Source: Juglans regia (taxonomy: Eukaryota > Streptophyta > Magnoliopsida > Fagales > Juglandaceae). From it: DNA of 64,000 bases. Shown here in pieces: positions 36,777 through 48,367 of this stretch. Position 1 is the stretch's first letter, and each line of letters starts with the position of its first letter. The notes under the pieces were generated by a model. The model worked only from the letters and a program-made list of their open reading frames with translations. It made no database searches and was not told where the DNA came from. The position numbers and the translations under genes are program-made. The stretch lies in assembly GCF_001411555.2 (NCBI RefSeq), contig NC_049905.1, positions 7,221,053-7,285,052 on the forward strand, read 5' to 3'.

Positions 36777-37031
36777 CTAATGGCTTTTCGCAAGAGGACA
36801 TGCAGAGCACTTTCGGGAGGATCTACTTGGAGAAAGAGGCAAACAATTGGCGTGCACGATCTTGGAGACGAGTTGAAGAGAGGGGTGACCGAGTCTTTGA
36901 TGCCAAGTTGGAAGAGTGGTCCATTCTCCGATGTTAAGAGAGGCAACAACGGATTTTATTGAAGAAAATGCATACAAGCCATTACGAGTTGGACCTGTGA
37001 GGAGGGTTGTCCCCGTCTGAGAATCCTTCAC
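36777..37031 (-). pseudogene. Copia GAG-pre-integrase domain
   Basis: Contains WHQRLGHPSLQLVSKIV and CSACPLAKSH, the zinc-binding H-H-C-C region upstream of the integrase core. A stop or frame change separates it from the core by about 40 bp. Confidence 0.85.
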
Positions 37032-37068
37032 AGAGAAATGAGTTGCATGAAACTCAAAAAAGCAAGAG

Positions 37069-37602
37069 TTATGGATGCAAAATTGTAAAACAGAAACTAG
37101 AATTTTTTGAAATAGAAGGAATGTGAAGAAGATTTTTCAGAGTAAAAGAAAAAGAGTTAGAAGTAAGGGAGCTGTCACCAGTATGTTGGATGGGAAGGCA
37201 CGACCCATCACCGACGCGAATTGTATCAGCACCAGAGTATGGTTCACTGTGAAGGTTGAGGTTATTGAGATCATTTGTAATATGGTGAGTGGCTCCTGAA
37301 TCTGGGTACCAGGTTGGGTTTGAAAAGGATGTGGAAGAGGCATGATTTGCGGCATGGTTGGCAGAGAAAGAGGAAGGGGGATCCATTTGATATGAGTGGT
37401 CGAATCTGTATCTGCACTGAAGGGCAATATGCCCTTGTTTGTTGCAAACTTGGCAGTTGTGTCTTTGGCCACCATGTGTTTGAGAAAAGGTTTTCTGAGG
37501 AGTTATATGAAGTGTGACCACCACGATTGTTTTGAAATCTGCCACCACGTCCTCTGCCTTGTCGGCCACCACGGAACCATCAATTGTGTTGAGGGGGGCC
37601 AA
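37069..37602 (-). pseudogene. Copia gag C-terminus and aspartic protease
   Basis: A CCHC knuckle (CQVCNKQGHIALQC) is followed by the protease site WYPDSGATHHIT. The N-terminal capsid part of gag is missing; the DNA to the right is unrelated. Confidence 0.85.
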
Positions 37603-37634
37603 CTTTTCTATTGTGTGACATATTTATGTAAAGA

Positions 37635-37804
37635 GTAATAATAGATACAGTTATAGGTATGTAAGTACTATGCACTTCTTTTGAAAAAAAAGTAAGGTCT
37701 ACAATTAAAAAATAATTTTTTTATGTGAGTTATAGATTTATCTATTTTTTTCAAATAGAGTGGGCGAGACTTGCATATCCTAAGACTGCCAACATCATTT
37801 CTCT
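37635..37804. repeat. Foldback MITE, GATACAGTTGTGAG family, copy 7
   Basis: Starts AATAATAGATACAGTTATAG and ends CCAACATCATTTCTCT; the core is AATTAAAAAATAATTTTTTT. Confidence 0.6.
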
Positions 37805-39848
37805 TATATAAATTAAAAAGAGATTGAAAAATCATAAAAACATAACTACATATAAAAGTATATCTCAGTAATTTGCTATATACGTACATGTTGAAATAAA
37901 ATTATAAAAACATAACTTAATATATGTTTCAGATTTTGACGATAATATTTCATGGAATAATATTCATTCATTGTTATTTTTGTAATGAAATATTTAAAAT
38001 TTATTTTCTTCATATAAACTATCAAGAGATCCTTTAGAATGTTATCTTTTATTCTAGTACGTAAGTTACTTTATCATATGTCATGCAAAATCTAGATATT
38101 TTCGCATCACATTAAACATATAATGCTATAATTGAAAGTTTAAATAAATTCTTTTCTTATTCAATGAAGTCTAGGGGATAAAATCTCGCAACTATTTTTC
38201 ATATAAATCATTGACCTTAAATATTTTTTCTTGCATTTTCACTTTGGATTTCATATTAAGAAGTCCAATATTGTATAATAAAAAATTTTGGGATCCATAT
38301 TAATGAACTTGTTATTTCTCCCAAACTTAGTTTTAAGTTTAATTTTGAAGAGGCCACATCCTTGAAAATAAATAATATATAGAAATTAAATAGAAATTTG
38401 GAACTATAACAAAAAAAACTAGAGAGAGGCATTTTTAGGTATATTGAAATTTTAAAAAATTTTAGAGAGTATATGGAGCTTATAATTTTTTTTGGGGGTC
38501 ATTTTCTATATTTATAGAATTATGTATAAAATCTAGGAGGTATATTATGTTTTTCAAATAACTTAAATGAAGAATATTTTTGTAAAATAACTTAAAATGT
38601 CAACGTTTTATAGAAATACCCTCAATTTAAAATAGAATTGAGTAAAAAAGTTATACCGCATGTAGCATTACTTTCTAAAAAAAAATATTAAGATTGAGTA
38701 ATGATACATGTACAACTCTTTATACAATCATTTTTCTAACACATCGATTTGAGATTTTCCATTCTCACTTAAAACTCAATTCGAAATAAAAGGCTTTTGA
38801 AATATGGCAAAAAGCCTTTTATTTCGAACCTAACTTACCCATTTCAAAATAAGAGCATCATTAATAAGAAAGGTTAGAGCTATAATTAACTTTTAAGGAA
38901 TTGGTTTTCATGAGATGTATGGATAATTCTTGAAATTGGGGAGTGGACTACCTACTAACTTACCTTACCCTACTATCATAGAAACAAAGTGACCTAAAGA
39001 ATTAAACGAGATTGAGCAATAATTGAGTGTTTTTTTTTTTTTTAATAATTGAGTTATTTACTAACAAGAGAGTCTCTAAGCTTGATTGAGATTTGATAGG
39101 ATATAATTTAAATAATTAAATTTACATCTTCTTAGTTTAAATATTTAGGACAAGTGATGATTTAACATGATAACTGAACAGAAATCCTAACTAATATCCT
39201 TAACAAAAAGGAAATATCTGTCTCTCTATGCCTTGTTTTAGAGGTACAAGAAGCAATTCAACATCAATGGTATTGAACTTGAAAGAGTATTAAGACCATG
39301 GTAGTACTGGTAGTGTGTCTATTCAATTGTATATCATCCGTTGTTGCTTATGCTTTCCTCTGCTTCTTTAAGCGTCTAAGGAATCCAGCAAAATTCATGG
39401 GGTACGTATCTCTTTTATTAGTATATAAACACACACACACATATATACATATATATTTAGAACTAAATATTTTTTCAGAACAAATATCACGTTGCTTTTA
39501 CACAAAACATGTGATTTCATTTCAGTAATTAATCGTCAAATTCAAGACTCGTCAAATTCAAGACCCTTTGGAAGACTTCAATTAGCAGCCCAACCTTAAT
39601 TAATTAGAAGCAGTACTGATCAAGAATGTCGAAGTATAAAATAGCTGGGAATAAACAAGATGAATCGAACTTGGGAGAATGTTCCATTAATCTAGCTGAG
39701 CAGCTTAATTCTTTGGTTGTTAATGCAGCGCTCAAAAGAATTTATTCCTTTTAGATGTGTGTTTTCTTGTCCCCAATGCATCATTATTTCTTTCTGGATG
39801 TAAAAGCCCATGAACAGGTTTGAATTGAGGTACCATGGCGATCTATTT
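37805..39848. other. Spacer with a hairpin and one weak exon-like frame
   Basis: A/T-rich. A + strand frame starts at ATG 39298 (MVVLVVCLFNCISSVVAYAF), a hydrophobic stretch then KRLRNPAKFMG directly before GTACGT. It looks like a membrane-anchor first exon, but no following exon of a known family is seen. Treat it as unsupported. Confidence 0.3.
38780..38828. repeat. Perfect 19-bp hairpin
   Basis: TTCGAAATAAAAGGCTTTT (38780-38798), 11-nt loop, then its exact reverse complement (38810-38828). The flanks do not extend the stem far. It may be the centre of a foldback element. Confidence 0.85.
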
Positions 39849-40144
39849 CTAGCACTTGGGAAGGTCACTTGGAGGAGGTAGAACTTAGAAGAGATGATTC
39901 ATTAGGGTCTTAGTCGTTGTCCACCACAAATGCCATCCCATACCGAACTTCGCATGATCAAACTAAGAGATCTGCAAACAGAGAGGTTTAACTGGGAAAC
40001 ACATCAAACAAGGAGATATATACGTGTCTGAATTATCAGTCCTGAATCTGACAGCCGCGTCCATCCCCCGGATGGTACTCCATGGTGTTTCTCTCCCGTG
40101 GGTCAACAAGATTGAATTTCTTCAGATCTTTCTTTGGGTTAAAG

Positions 40145-41159
40145 TTGGGGTGTAATCGGTCCGGTTTGATCCGATTTTGTACATTTTTTAGAATCAAGTT
40201 AGTATACACCGGCTTTAAAAATTTAAGAATCAATATCAGACCGATTCACTACTGAAATCGGTACTTTTGGTTTTTCTAGTTTTGGTCTGGTTTGGTCCGG
40301 TTTTATGGATTATCTATGTTAGTAATTATAATATGATGTTTATATATACTAAACTATTAGTCTAATTTTTTCAAATAAAACTATTAGTCTATTTATATTA
40401 TAGTATAAATACATTATTTTATAATAATTAACACGTACTAGTATAGTATTGAATTTAACTATAGTTTATATAAGTTATAGAATTTTTATATGAGTGTATA
40501 TGATCAAATGAGTAAAAATGTATTTACAAAAAGAATATATAGATTATAATTTATTATGCCAAAAATGTACTTATCTTTGATATATGATATATATATAGAT
40601 ATATATCAAAAGTAAGTTTATATTAATAACTTAATATTAATGTTTAAGATTAAAATTTATATGTTATATTAAATGTTATATTAAAAATTATAAAATTAGT
40701 TTTATATTCTATCTCATTTTATATTAATTTTATGTTATAAGATTAATAGACTTGAATAATAAGATTAGAATTTCATGTTATTAATTAGCATTTTAGCATA
40801 TAATAAATATATTACATTAAAAATTATAAAATTAGTTTTATATTCTATCACATTTTATATTAATTTTATGTTATAAGATTAATAGACTTGAATAATAAGA
40901 TTAGAATTTCATGTTATTAATTAGCATTTTAACATATAATAAATATAATATAATATAATATAATATAAAAATTATAAATAAATATATCAATCTGGTTCAA
41001 TTTAAATCGGTTTTCAAAATATGAAAATCAGTACCATATCAGTTTAGGACCAGTTTTGATTCTTAAGAATTGGTATTGCATCAGATTGCATACAGACTAG
41101 ACCGAACCCAATGGTCCGATCCGGTTTAACCAGTTTTTTGATTTTTTTTTACACCCCTA
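40145..41159. mobile_element. Non-autonomous hAT element in the laccase pseudogene
   Basis: Left end TTGGGGTGTAATCGGTCCGG, right end TTTACACCCCTA, with CCGATCCGG-like blocks inside both ends. Flanked by GGTTAAAG (40137-40144) and GATTAAAG (41160-41167), an 8-bp duplication with one mismatch. The interior is A/T-rich with ACTAATAG-type repeats and a roughly 110-bp direct repeat with TTTTATATTCTATC (about 40690-40800 and 40825-40935). There is no transposase. It splits the laccase exon. Confidence 0.85.
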
Positions 41160-41226
41160 GATTAAAGTTTCTTACTCTCCTTCCAACCTCAAAGAAACTA
41201 AATCCATGCAGATAGTGGGGATGGTT

Positions 41227-41813
41227 TGTTGGGTTTTGTGGAGCCTCATTTATGACTCGAGTGAAAACAGACAGAAATTAGTTTGATGGATAGGTTGCTA
41301 GAGCACAGTTGGCTCAAGCGAACATCAGACAAAGAGTTTGCTCCATACTCGCTCAAGCGAATAATCAAATAACTAACTTTGCTAGGGTTTTGTTGTGTGT
41401 TCGCGCACGCGCGCACACACACATGTTTGCATTGTATATGTACGGCCATAAGATTGAGAGAGAGAGAGAGAGATTATATTGCTCCATAGTGTATTTCGAC
41501 TTTCCAACCTTAAGTTGGAAAAAGATAAATTTTATTATTTGTATCGTATTCTTAACACTCTCGTTCATGTGTGGGCCAGACCCCCCTTAATGAATAGGCC
41601 CAAAATATGAAATATTTAATTAAAAATAGTAGTGTAAAATCAAGGTTCGAATTCATGACCTCTACTCTAATACTATGTGAAATCATAACTTATATTAAAA
41701 ATTTAAACTGATTGGAAGATATAGACTTATTATTTTTATGATATTCTCAACGGTTTGATTTCATTTTTCGCTTTATTTTTTCTTATGGTTTTTAACAACT
41801 AGCTTTCCCAACA
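41227..41813. mobile_element. Solo LTR in the laccase pseudogene
   Basis: Starts TGTTGGG and ends CCCAACA. Flanked by TGGTT and TGATT, a 5-bp duplication with one change. Removing it and one flank restores the laccase reading order across the HPxHLHGF-like copper site. It contains GCTCAAGCGAA motifs (about 41310-41365), a GA run and a second TRIM. Confidence 0.8.
41490..41751 (-). mobile_element. Second, decayed TRIM copy
   Basis: Same plan as 10230-10496: LTR-like ends 41490-41557 and 41676-41751, a shared core GTGTGGGCCAGACC near the first and CTCTAATACTA next to the second (worn primer-binding site). About 262 bp. Target duplication not preserved. It lies inside the solo LTR 41227-41813. 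Confidence 0.75.
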
Positions 41814-42330
41814 TGATTTTCGGGATTATCATCATTGCCAGTATCTTGCAAGACCAATTGTTGTACGGTTGAGTTGCAAGAATGTCTTTAAAGCCTAGTC
41901 CAAGTCATGGTCGATCTGGAGGTTCGTGGGCTAGCTACGTACGTACCAGTATAGTTATACTTCATTGGAGGGTTGCCAGAGAAATCATTCGTGAAAACTC
42001 CACTTATGTTGAAGAAATGAGCTTGAAGTAGTGAGATGGAGGGCATCTCAAGCGTACCATTGTTGATATCTGGCACCACACGTAAGGCTGCCATTCACGC
42101 AAGTAGAGCAAGGGTTTACGCCAAGATGATCAGTCTTTGAAGGGACTTGGGCGCGATACATCTTCTAGCTCAAGCTTCGGAGGGAGCTGATGAAGTTTGC
42201 AGCGATTAGGATGGCATTTTGGGGAGGTGGCCAGGCGGTGAGAATTGTGGCGGTAGAGGTTAGATTACTACTACTGCCTGAATAGGTAATGTGGCAATGG
42301 CGGAGGTGTTGTCCGTAGCAATGGGTGCGT

Positions 42331-42392
42331 CCATGAAAGATGGTGCTACAACCATGTAATTCCATGAAAGGTGATGCTACAACCAGGTAATT
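42331..42392 (-). repeat. 31-bp tandem duplication within the laccase pseudogene
   Basis: 42331-42361 and 42362-42392 are near-identical 31-bp units starting CCATGAAAG and ending GTAATT. As 31 is not a multiple of three, it shifts the frame in the segment after YLVVASPFM. Confidence 0.9.
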
Positions 42393-42788
42393 ACCGGCTC
42401 CAAGATGAGTGATTAGCAGGGCGTCTGTGGTCTGTCCTGGTGCAATGAGAATGGTACTGTCGGCTTTCAAGGTTTTTATGTGCACAACATCAACCTCAAC
42501 GACAGTGAGTTGGTCTTGGTGACCAGCATTAATCTTGAAGAAAAGCTCTTCATTAGTTGCAGCATTGATGATTGTAGCTTGTTATATGTCTTGCCAAGAT
42601 TTGTGTTAGGTAGTATGTGCTATTTATAGCATGGGTCTTTTAGCCTTTGAAGCCTTGAAGGGCAACTTGAGAGAGGTCCTGGATGACATTAATGGTCTGA
42701 GCATCAGAGACAATATTAGGGGCCAAGCCAGATTTCAAAGCTTCATTAGTGACAACTAGTTCAACATGATCTGATTTCCACCGTTCAC

Positions 42789-42983
42789 CTACAAGTTGAA
42801 AAAACAAATTGAAATTAGAGAATTACGTTGACGTAACACGAGATTGAGATTTCCGACAATTTTCTAATTCAATCACTGTTTAATATTTAGATAGAGTAGA
42901 TACAACATGTGGAGTGCTTAATTGCATTAAATACTACCAACAAGCAATATGGGTTCTAACATTTAATACAATGGAGTCCACAT
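42789..42983. other. Remaining intron sequence of the laccase pseudogene
   Basis: Lies between the laccase splice acceptor and the Gypsy insertion. No exon is recognised. Confidence 0.5.
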
Positions 42984-43949
42984 TGTTGACATCATGTTTC
43001 GTACCTGCCACGTTCCTCGCCTATCTTGGTGGTCCGTGCGAAACAACAGCAGTTAGGGCTCGAGGGGTGTGTGCGACATCTTTGATGCCGAAGTTAGTGT
43101 TGAATACGATGATAGGAAAAAGGTATGAGGAAGCAGAAGAAGAAGAGAGTCCAAAGAGATCCCTTTAACTAAGCCTGGAGATAGGTTTATATACTCAGTT
43201 GAGGTGGTCCCCTACTTACTATGGCCGAGTTGTCAGCAAGCCGTATTGAACACCACGTTCCTAGCAAGGCGACTACCTGGCTCCTCAGTGGCCACGCCAT
43301 CACTTTAAATGCTAGTGTGTCCTTCCTCTCTTCTGCACTTTGCGTCGAGTGGAGGAAGTGCGCCCAATTACGGGTGGAAAAAAAAAACCAATGAACCGAA
43401 CTGAACCAAACCGGTGGGTTGGTTCAGTACTGGTTTTATTTTTCACAAAACCGGTCAAAATCCATCTGGTTCCAATTTTTCTTTTTCTAACACCGAACCG
43501 AACCGAACCAGACTAATCCAAATATATATATTTATTTAATTTTTTATATTGTATAAAATATTTTTTATATAACTTTTTATATTATATATGATTTTTTATA
43601 TATAATTATATATAAAATAATTTTGTATTATATGATAAATTACTAATTAATATAATATTAAATTTTAAAATCTTATATCACTATAGTCTATTGTATTAAT
43701 AGTTATACTAATACTATATCACTATATATTATAAATACTTATCTCTAGTGGATGTTCCCGTACCATCAACGCGGTGTGATCTCCTGTAGGTAGTGATATG
43801 CATGGTCGCTCTGACGACCTTCTCCTTCCTAACATGTACCCTGTGGGCTGGGCCCAGGTCTTCTCTTATATCCATGCGGATTCGGGCCGCACATCTCCTA
43901 GGAAGGCCCATGGCCTTCACTCACCCTGCCAAGGGGAATTCTCCTTCTA
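42984..43949 (-). repeat. Left (3') LTR of the Gypsy element
   Basis: Matches 52271-53469 outside the inserts, for example GTTAGTGTTGA, AAGCCTGGAGATAGGTTTAT and CACTTTAAATGC blocks. A hAT fragment (43377-43735) replaces part of it. Contains TTTATATACTCAG, a possible TATA region. Confidence 0.9.
43377..43735. mobile_element. hAT-related fragment in the left Gypsy LTR
   Basis: Contains repeated ACCGAACCGAACC and AAACCGGTGGGTTGGTT blocks followed by TATA-rich sequence with TTAATAGTTATACTAATACT, as in the hAT elements at 28515 and 40145. One end is missing and some LTR sequence was lost at the site. Confidence 0.6.
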
Positions 43950-44389
43950 GTTACCCCTCAAATCCTCATCGCACGCATGTGATGGGGATTTTAATTCATT
44001 GTCTGTCATAAATGTGATCAAAGCAGCATGTGTGAGCAACCCCTGAGGTGTGTGTCAGTTAGATTTTCCAACGCGTGGGTACCAAGCATCCGACGATCCC
44101 AAACTGCTATCAATTGACTGATCCGTGTTTGTAAAGCGCTTGTTCCTTTCTTTGTCATGCCCAGGGCGTTGCGATGGTTCAGTTTTCTCTTCGATACGTG
44201 CAATAGAGATCTCAGGATCCATCTGCAACGGTTCCTTTTTGGTGGCTCCTGTCCTTCCCATATGCAGGGCAACCCAATCAACACCAATCCTCTATTTAAG
44301 CCTCATTTCCCTGTCATTTTTATCTTCTCTCTTGTTCTTCCTTCAAATTTTCTTCCCCACTTAAGTGTCATTCATGAGATTCTGTCTCA

Positions 44390-47140
44390 CCTTCCTCCTC
44401 TTTCAATGGTCCCTAAAATGCTTCACGCCCCGCCCCGCCCCAAAGACACCTTGCTAAGTTCGTATCGAAGGCCCTTCTGCAGGATTCAAGGGCTCAGTGC
44501 CCCTTGAGGCTTGTGGGAGTTCGTCGTTCTTTGAAGGGCACAGTTGGTCCTCGATGGCTTTTCCTGCAGACCTTCGCTAGCTAAGGGGGACTTATGACAT
44601 CCTTGATTAAGTGTTTTTAGAGGTTCCTGGTCCTCGCTCTAGAGTCGTCAATTCTGAGGGTTTTGCTAAGAAAGTGGCCATCTTCCCTTTTATGTTTATG
44701 AACAGGCTATGGTTGTCTTTCTGCGGACCCATTTGCAATGTTCTGGATTATCTCTGGTTGGCCCAATCTTAGCTCCATCCGAATGCTTGGCGGATCTTGG
44801 TTTCGTGCTGTGTGATTTATTGTATGACGTTAGGAGCCATGAACAAGGAGTATCCTGATCTAACCGCAAGGGAATTTCTATTTACCCATAATGTGTTGTG
44901 CCTCGACGGCAACTTGTGCAGCTTTCAGGCGCGAGGTAAAGCACGGTCGCCCACTTGGAGTGGACCAGGCGCTTCTTTTACTTGTCGGGCTCGAGTTGGG
45001 AGTTTCCTGAGAGCGAAATCATCCATAAGGAATTTATGGTTTGCTATTTAGGCGGTTGTTCTAGATGACAAGAACATTTCTATCACTTTGTCCGAGCAAG
45101 AGGAGGCATGGCTGGCAGTTGTTAACGCCTAGGTCAAAGGCCATCCCGATGATGTTTGGACAGACGTTTTATTGACCGATGCTAACATTTCCCGTCATCT
45201 TCTTACACCTGACCTCTCTTATGTCTTGTGCCATCTGAGGGAGTCCTTTGCACCTTGGGATCATAAGAGGCCTCCTAGCCCTCTGGCGGCCAAAGATAGG
45301 GGGAGAAGGTCTCGTGTTGAGCATGAAGCTCCTAGTGGCATTCCTGAGGTTGGCTTTGGTCGAGTTCAGGCTAAGAGGGTGTCTTCCCGCCATATAGGTC
45401 CTGAACAATCCTCGAAGGCTTCTAGCAGTGGGACTAAGTTTGAGGGGGCATCGGTCCCTACCACGTGGCTTGGCTAGTCTGTTGAAGTTCTCGTCTACCC
45501 CAAGATCAGGGTCCTTGCGGCGACACATCTTTCGTCGTTGTAATGTCGTCGACCTTTGGCTCCCTAGCACCATCATAGACGACAATCTCAATTGTTACTC
45601 TGCCAAACGACCAGGATTTTGATGGGGAACTTAGCCGTGAAGAGGCCGATCTCGAGACCGCCGAAGGAGTTTCGTGAACCAGTTGTGCCATTTGAGGACT
45701 TCTCAAAGATGGCTTGCTCGCCAATTTGAGAGTCCCAAGTTGAGGTGGAAGTTCCAGAGGTGATGACTTTTGCCGCAGTGGTGGAGGATCTAGTTCATCG
45801 GGGTGAGGGTAACAGCCCAGGTGGCCCATCGTTTATAGAACTTAGTGTTGACAGGTCTCCATCCCCTCCCTGCCTTTTAGCCAAAATTTTGAGTCGGATA
45901 TTTTTTCATTTTCCATTTTGGAAGAGTCCGTGTCATTTTGCAGGCAGTGTCAAGGTCCGAATAGTAGACGGAGTCATCATGGCTGATCAAGTGCCTGGTT
46001 TGGGCTTGAGGGTGTGACTGCACAAGAGTCGCCTGCCACCCAGCATCCCATTCCTGAGTTGGAGGTTGTGCGAGAGTCACAAGAGCCTCATGTCGTGGGG
46101 GAGCAAGCCCCTTCGTCGGGAGACATTGGGTCTACGAGACCCGTGCTGGAGATAGAGGCCACCATGGATGCATCTCTGGGGACCTCGGGCCCTCCTAGAA
46201 ATGGCTTCAGTGGAGCTGTTCGTTCTAGCTCCCCTACCCAACCTTTCGTCCAACCTCTTTGGCAATTGGGAGGCGTTGCGCCTTCTTTACGAGCTAATGG
46301 AAGTGATCTCGTGATGATTGGGCCAGGCTTCGACAAAGCAAGGGATGAGGCCATCAAGCGGGAGGCTGATAAATTAAGGTGCGTTTTCTCACATGTAATG
46401 CATCCCATTCCTCCTCTCGCCACCTTGCCTATTTCTCTCATTTCTCACATCTTTTATGTCTCAGGGAGCCAACAAACTGGCTGCCATGATTGTCGAGGAA
46501 CAGGAGGAACTCGAGGAGGAAGACCGAGCGCTTCGGTCCCTTACAATTCTTGCTTGCCTTGAGGTCAGGAAGGCGAATCGGGAGGTAGAGGAAGCAGTTC
46601 GTGAAAGGGAGGCCATGGTGGAGCTACATGCTAGCCACCAGAGCCAAAAGCGGGAGTTAACGAAGCTTCATCAAGACCTCTCATTTCTTAAGGATGACAT
46701 GCTCAAGGCTCGGGAAGCTTCCGGCCAGAGCCATTTAGAGGCCAAGCTCCTTGAAGATGAGCAGGACTAGTTCAAGGTTGTCGTGCGACACGCTTAGGGA
46801 CGAGAACAAGAAACTGGTCGAGCAACATAGCTCGGACATAAGGTCGTATAACTGGATGCAGGGCAGGTATATGGAGCTGGCCAAGTCCATGACGCGCTAG
46901 AGGGAGATCTTAAAAAAGCAGGATGCTTGCATCTAGTCCCTCGAGTCTGAGTTGACTTTGGGCTGTGAAGTATTTGATCTAGCCACTTGCAGATTCAGGC
47001 TCAGAAATTCAATTGGGAAGATGCCCACGCATCCTTGACAGATATGTTGGTGCAGATGTCGAATGCCAAAAAAGTCTGTAACATGGCCTAGGGTTATGCT
47101 TACAAAGAAGAGGGGCTCATCGGTTGAGAGACCATTTGTT
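44390..47140 (+). pseudogene. Antisense reading frame of the Gypsy element (aORF-like)
   Basis: Between integrase and the 3' LTR, on the strand opposite to gag-pol. Starts near ATG 44406. Frames in order: 44640-45050 (VSCCVIYCMTLGAMNKEYPD, LTAREFLFTHNVLCLDGN), 45061-45477 (LLTDANISRHLLTPDLSYVL), 46014-46390 and a coiled-coil tail 46456-46770 rich in Glu/Lys (EEQEELEEEDRALRSL). It resembles the plant-transposon proteins encoded by antisense frames in Tat-lineage elements. Broken by several frameshifts and stops. Function in such elements is unknown. Confidence 0.6.
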
Positions 47141-47419
47141 GTAGAACCCTGGGATTGACCTAAGGACCCTCAGTTTTACCAAGTCCCTAAAAAAAGATGT
47201 GATGCACTGTTTTTGGCGACACGCCCCCACGCTCTTGAATGTTTTTGTTGTGTTTTTCTTTCATCTCTTATACACTTTCGCTTTTGTGTGGAAGTTCCCG
47301 ACCTTGTTCTTAGTTTGCCCTTTGTTTCCTTTGGTGTCTTGTATCTAACTCTAGGTGCTCGGTCATCGTCTCTGTGATGGGTCTAAGAACTGGCCTTCAC
47401 TTATATGTGGGTTAGGGGA

Positions 47420-48300
47420 TCATGTCCCTTGACTTGATCCCGACTTCTACATCGCGGGGAGTCAAGGGACTCGATTTGGTGTGCGAGGGTCAAAGAATCA
47501 AGTCAAGGCACTTGGATCGAAGTGCTAAACCCTATAGGTCGGGACCCCTACCTTCGTTGGTACCACTGCCTCGCTTCCATAAGTTAAGGCGAATGACATT
47601 TCTTCTGTGGGTGTTCTGACAGTGGTTCGATACTCACACAAGACCCCCGGCAATTCTTTTGCCCAGGTCCCTCTTTTTTCCGTCAGTTTCTTCTTTAGGA
47701 TTCCCAGTAGAGTCTTGTTGGTCGCCTCAACCTATTCGTTAGATATTGGAAGGCAAGAGGAAGAGTATTTGAATTTTATTCCCAATTCTGTATACCAATC
47801 ACAGTAGTGGCGAGAATCAAACTATCGTCTGTTTTTTGAGATGAGGCTCGTTGGGATGCCAAACTAGCAGACTACAGATTTCCACACGAACCTTGTGATA
47901 GCACCTATGGTTATAGTTGCTAGAGCTTTCGCTTCTACCCACTTCGTGAAATAATCTACAACGACGACTACAAACTTCACTCCTCCTTACTTGTGAGTAG
48001 GGGGCCAACCAAGTTCACTCCCCATTGTGGAAGGGCAATGGCGATGTGATTGATGTCAGTTTTTCTAGTGGGCAGTGAGGTACTGGCGCATGCATTTGAC
48101 ATTTTGGGCACTTCCTAACGAACTCCTTTGCGTCTTTGAGAGTGTGAGGCCAATAGTACCCGGCCCTCATCACCTTTCTTGCCAAAACTCTTCCTCTAGA
48201 GTGGTTCCCACAGACTCTCTCATGTATCTCAGCTAGTATATATTGGGTCTACTCCGGCGAGACATTTCAAATGAGAGGTTCTAAGAAACCTTGCTTGTAT
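47420..48300 (-). pseudogene. Gypsy integrase remnant
   Basis: The minus strand, when read across frames, gives the integrase start (GVNLVGPL), KFVVVVVDYFTKWVEAKALA, then LVWHPNEPHL/FGIPTSLIS and a region near IKFKYSS. The three catalytic acids cannot all be placed because of stops and frame changes. Upstream (48050-48250) fits the zinc-binding H2C2 part. Confidence 0.75.
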
Positions 48301-48367
48301 AGAATTCTGCCAACCAGGGTGAACTGTGCCGCCCTATTTTTGACCTTCCGAGCTTCCCACTTATCGC

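Larger units (their letters stand above)
34157..37602 (-). mobile_element. Truncated Copia retrotransposon (gag-pol remnant without LTRs)
   Basis: Read on the minus strand from right to left the order is gag zinc knuckle, protease, GAG-pre-integrase, integrase, RT, RNase H. This is the Copia (Ty1) order. The N-terminal part of gag and both LTRs are missing. Several frameshifts and at least one stop in RT (TAG in the YM-QPQGF segment) make it non-functional, but long open stretches survive, so decay is moderate. A foldback MITE starts about 30 bp beyond its 5' limit (37635). Confidence 0.9.
39849..42788 (-). pseudogene. Laccase (multicopper oxidase) pseudogene split by insertions
   Basis: Laccases oxidise monolignols and other phenolics in the cell wall. 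Read on the minus strand there are three pieces. 42788-41814 opens after an acceptor TTGTAG and includes [41 protein letters not shown] and VLQDTG...PENH. 41226-41160 continues with the copper-site segment around LHGF. 40144-39849 includes NPKKDLKKFNLVDPRERNT, an intron, then MAFVVDN-like and PPPSDLPKC just before TAG at 39851-39849. A solo LTR (41227-41813) and a hAT element (40145-41159) interrupt it. A stop at 42642-42640, a 31-bp tandem duplication (42331-42392) and other frameshifts kill it. The introns show it came from a normal gene, not a cDNA copy. The N-terminal exons are not in the window. Confidence 0.9.

Noticed and set aside
39298..39528. Hydrophobic N-terminus followed by a donor site, as the first exon of a P450-like gene
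   Set aside because: The segment lacks the Pro-rich motif and other P450 features, and no second exon was found. It is mentioned only as spacer content.
40036..40233. Open minus-strand frame as a separate small gene
   Set aside because: Its C-terminal half is laccase exon sequence and its N-terminal half is the hAT end, so the frame is an accident of the insertion.
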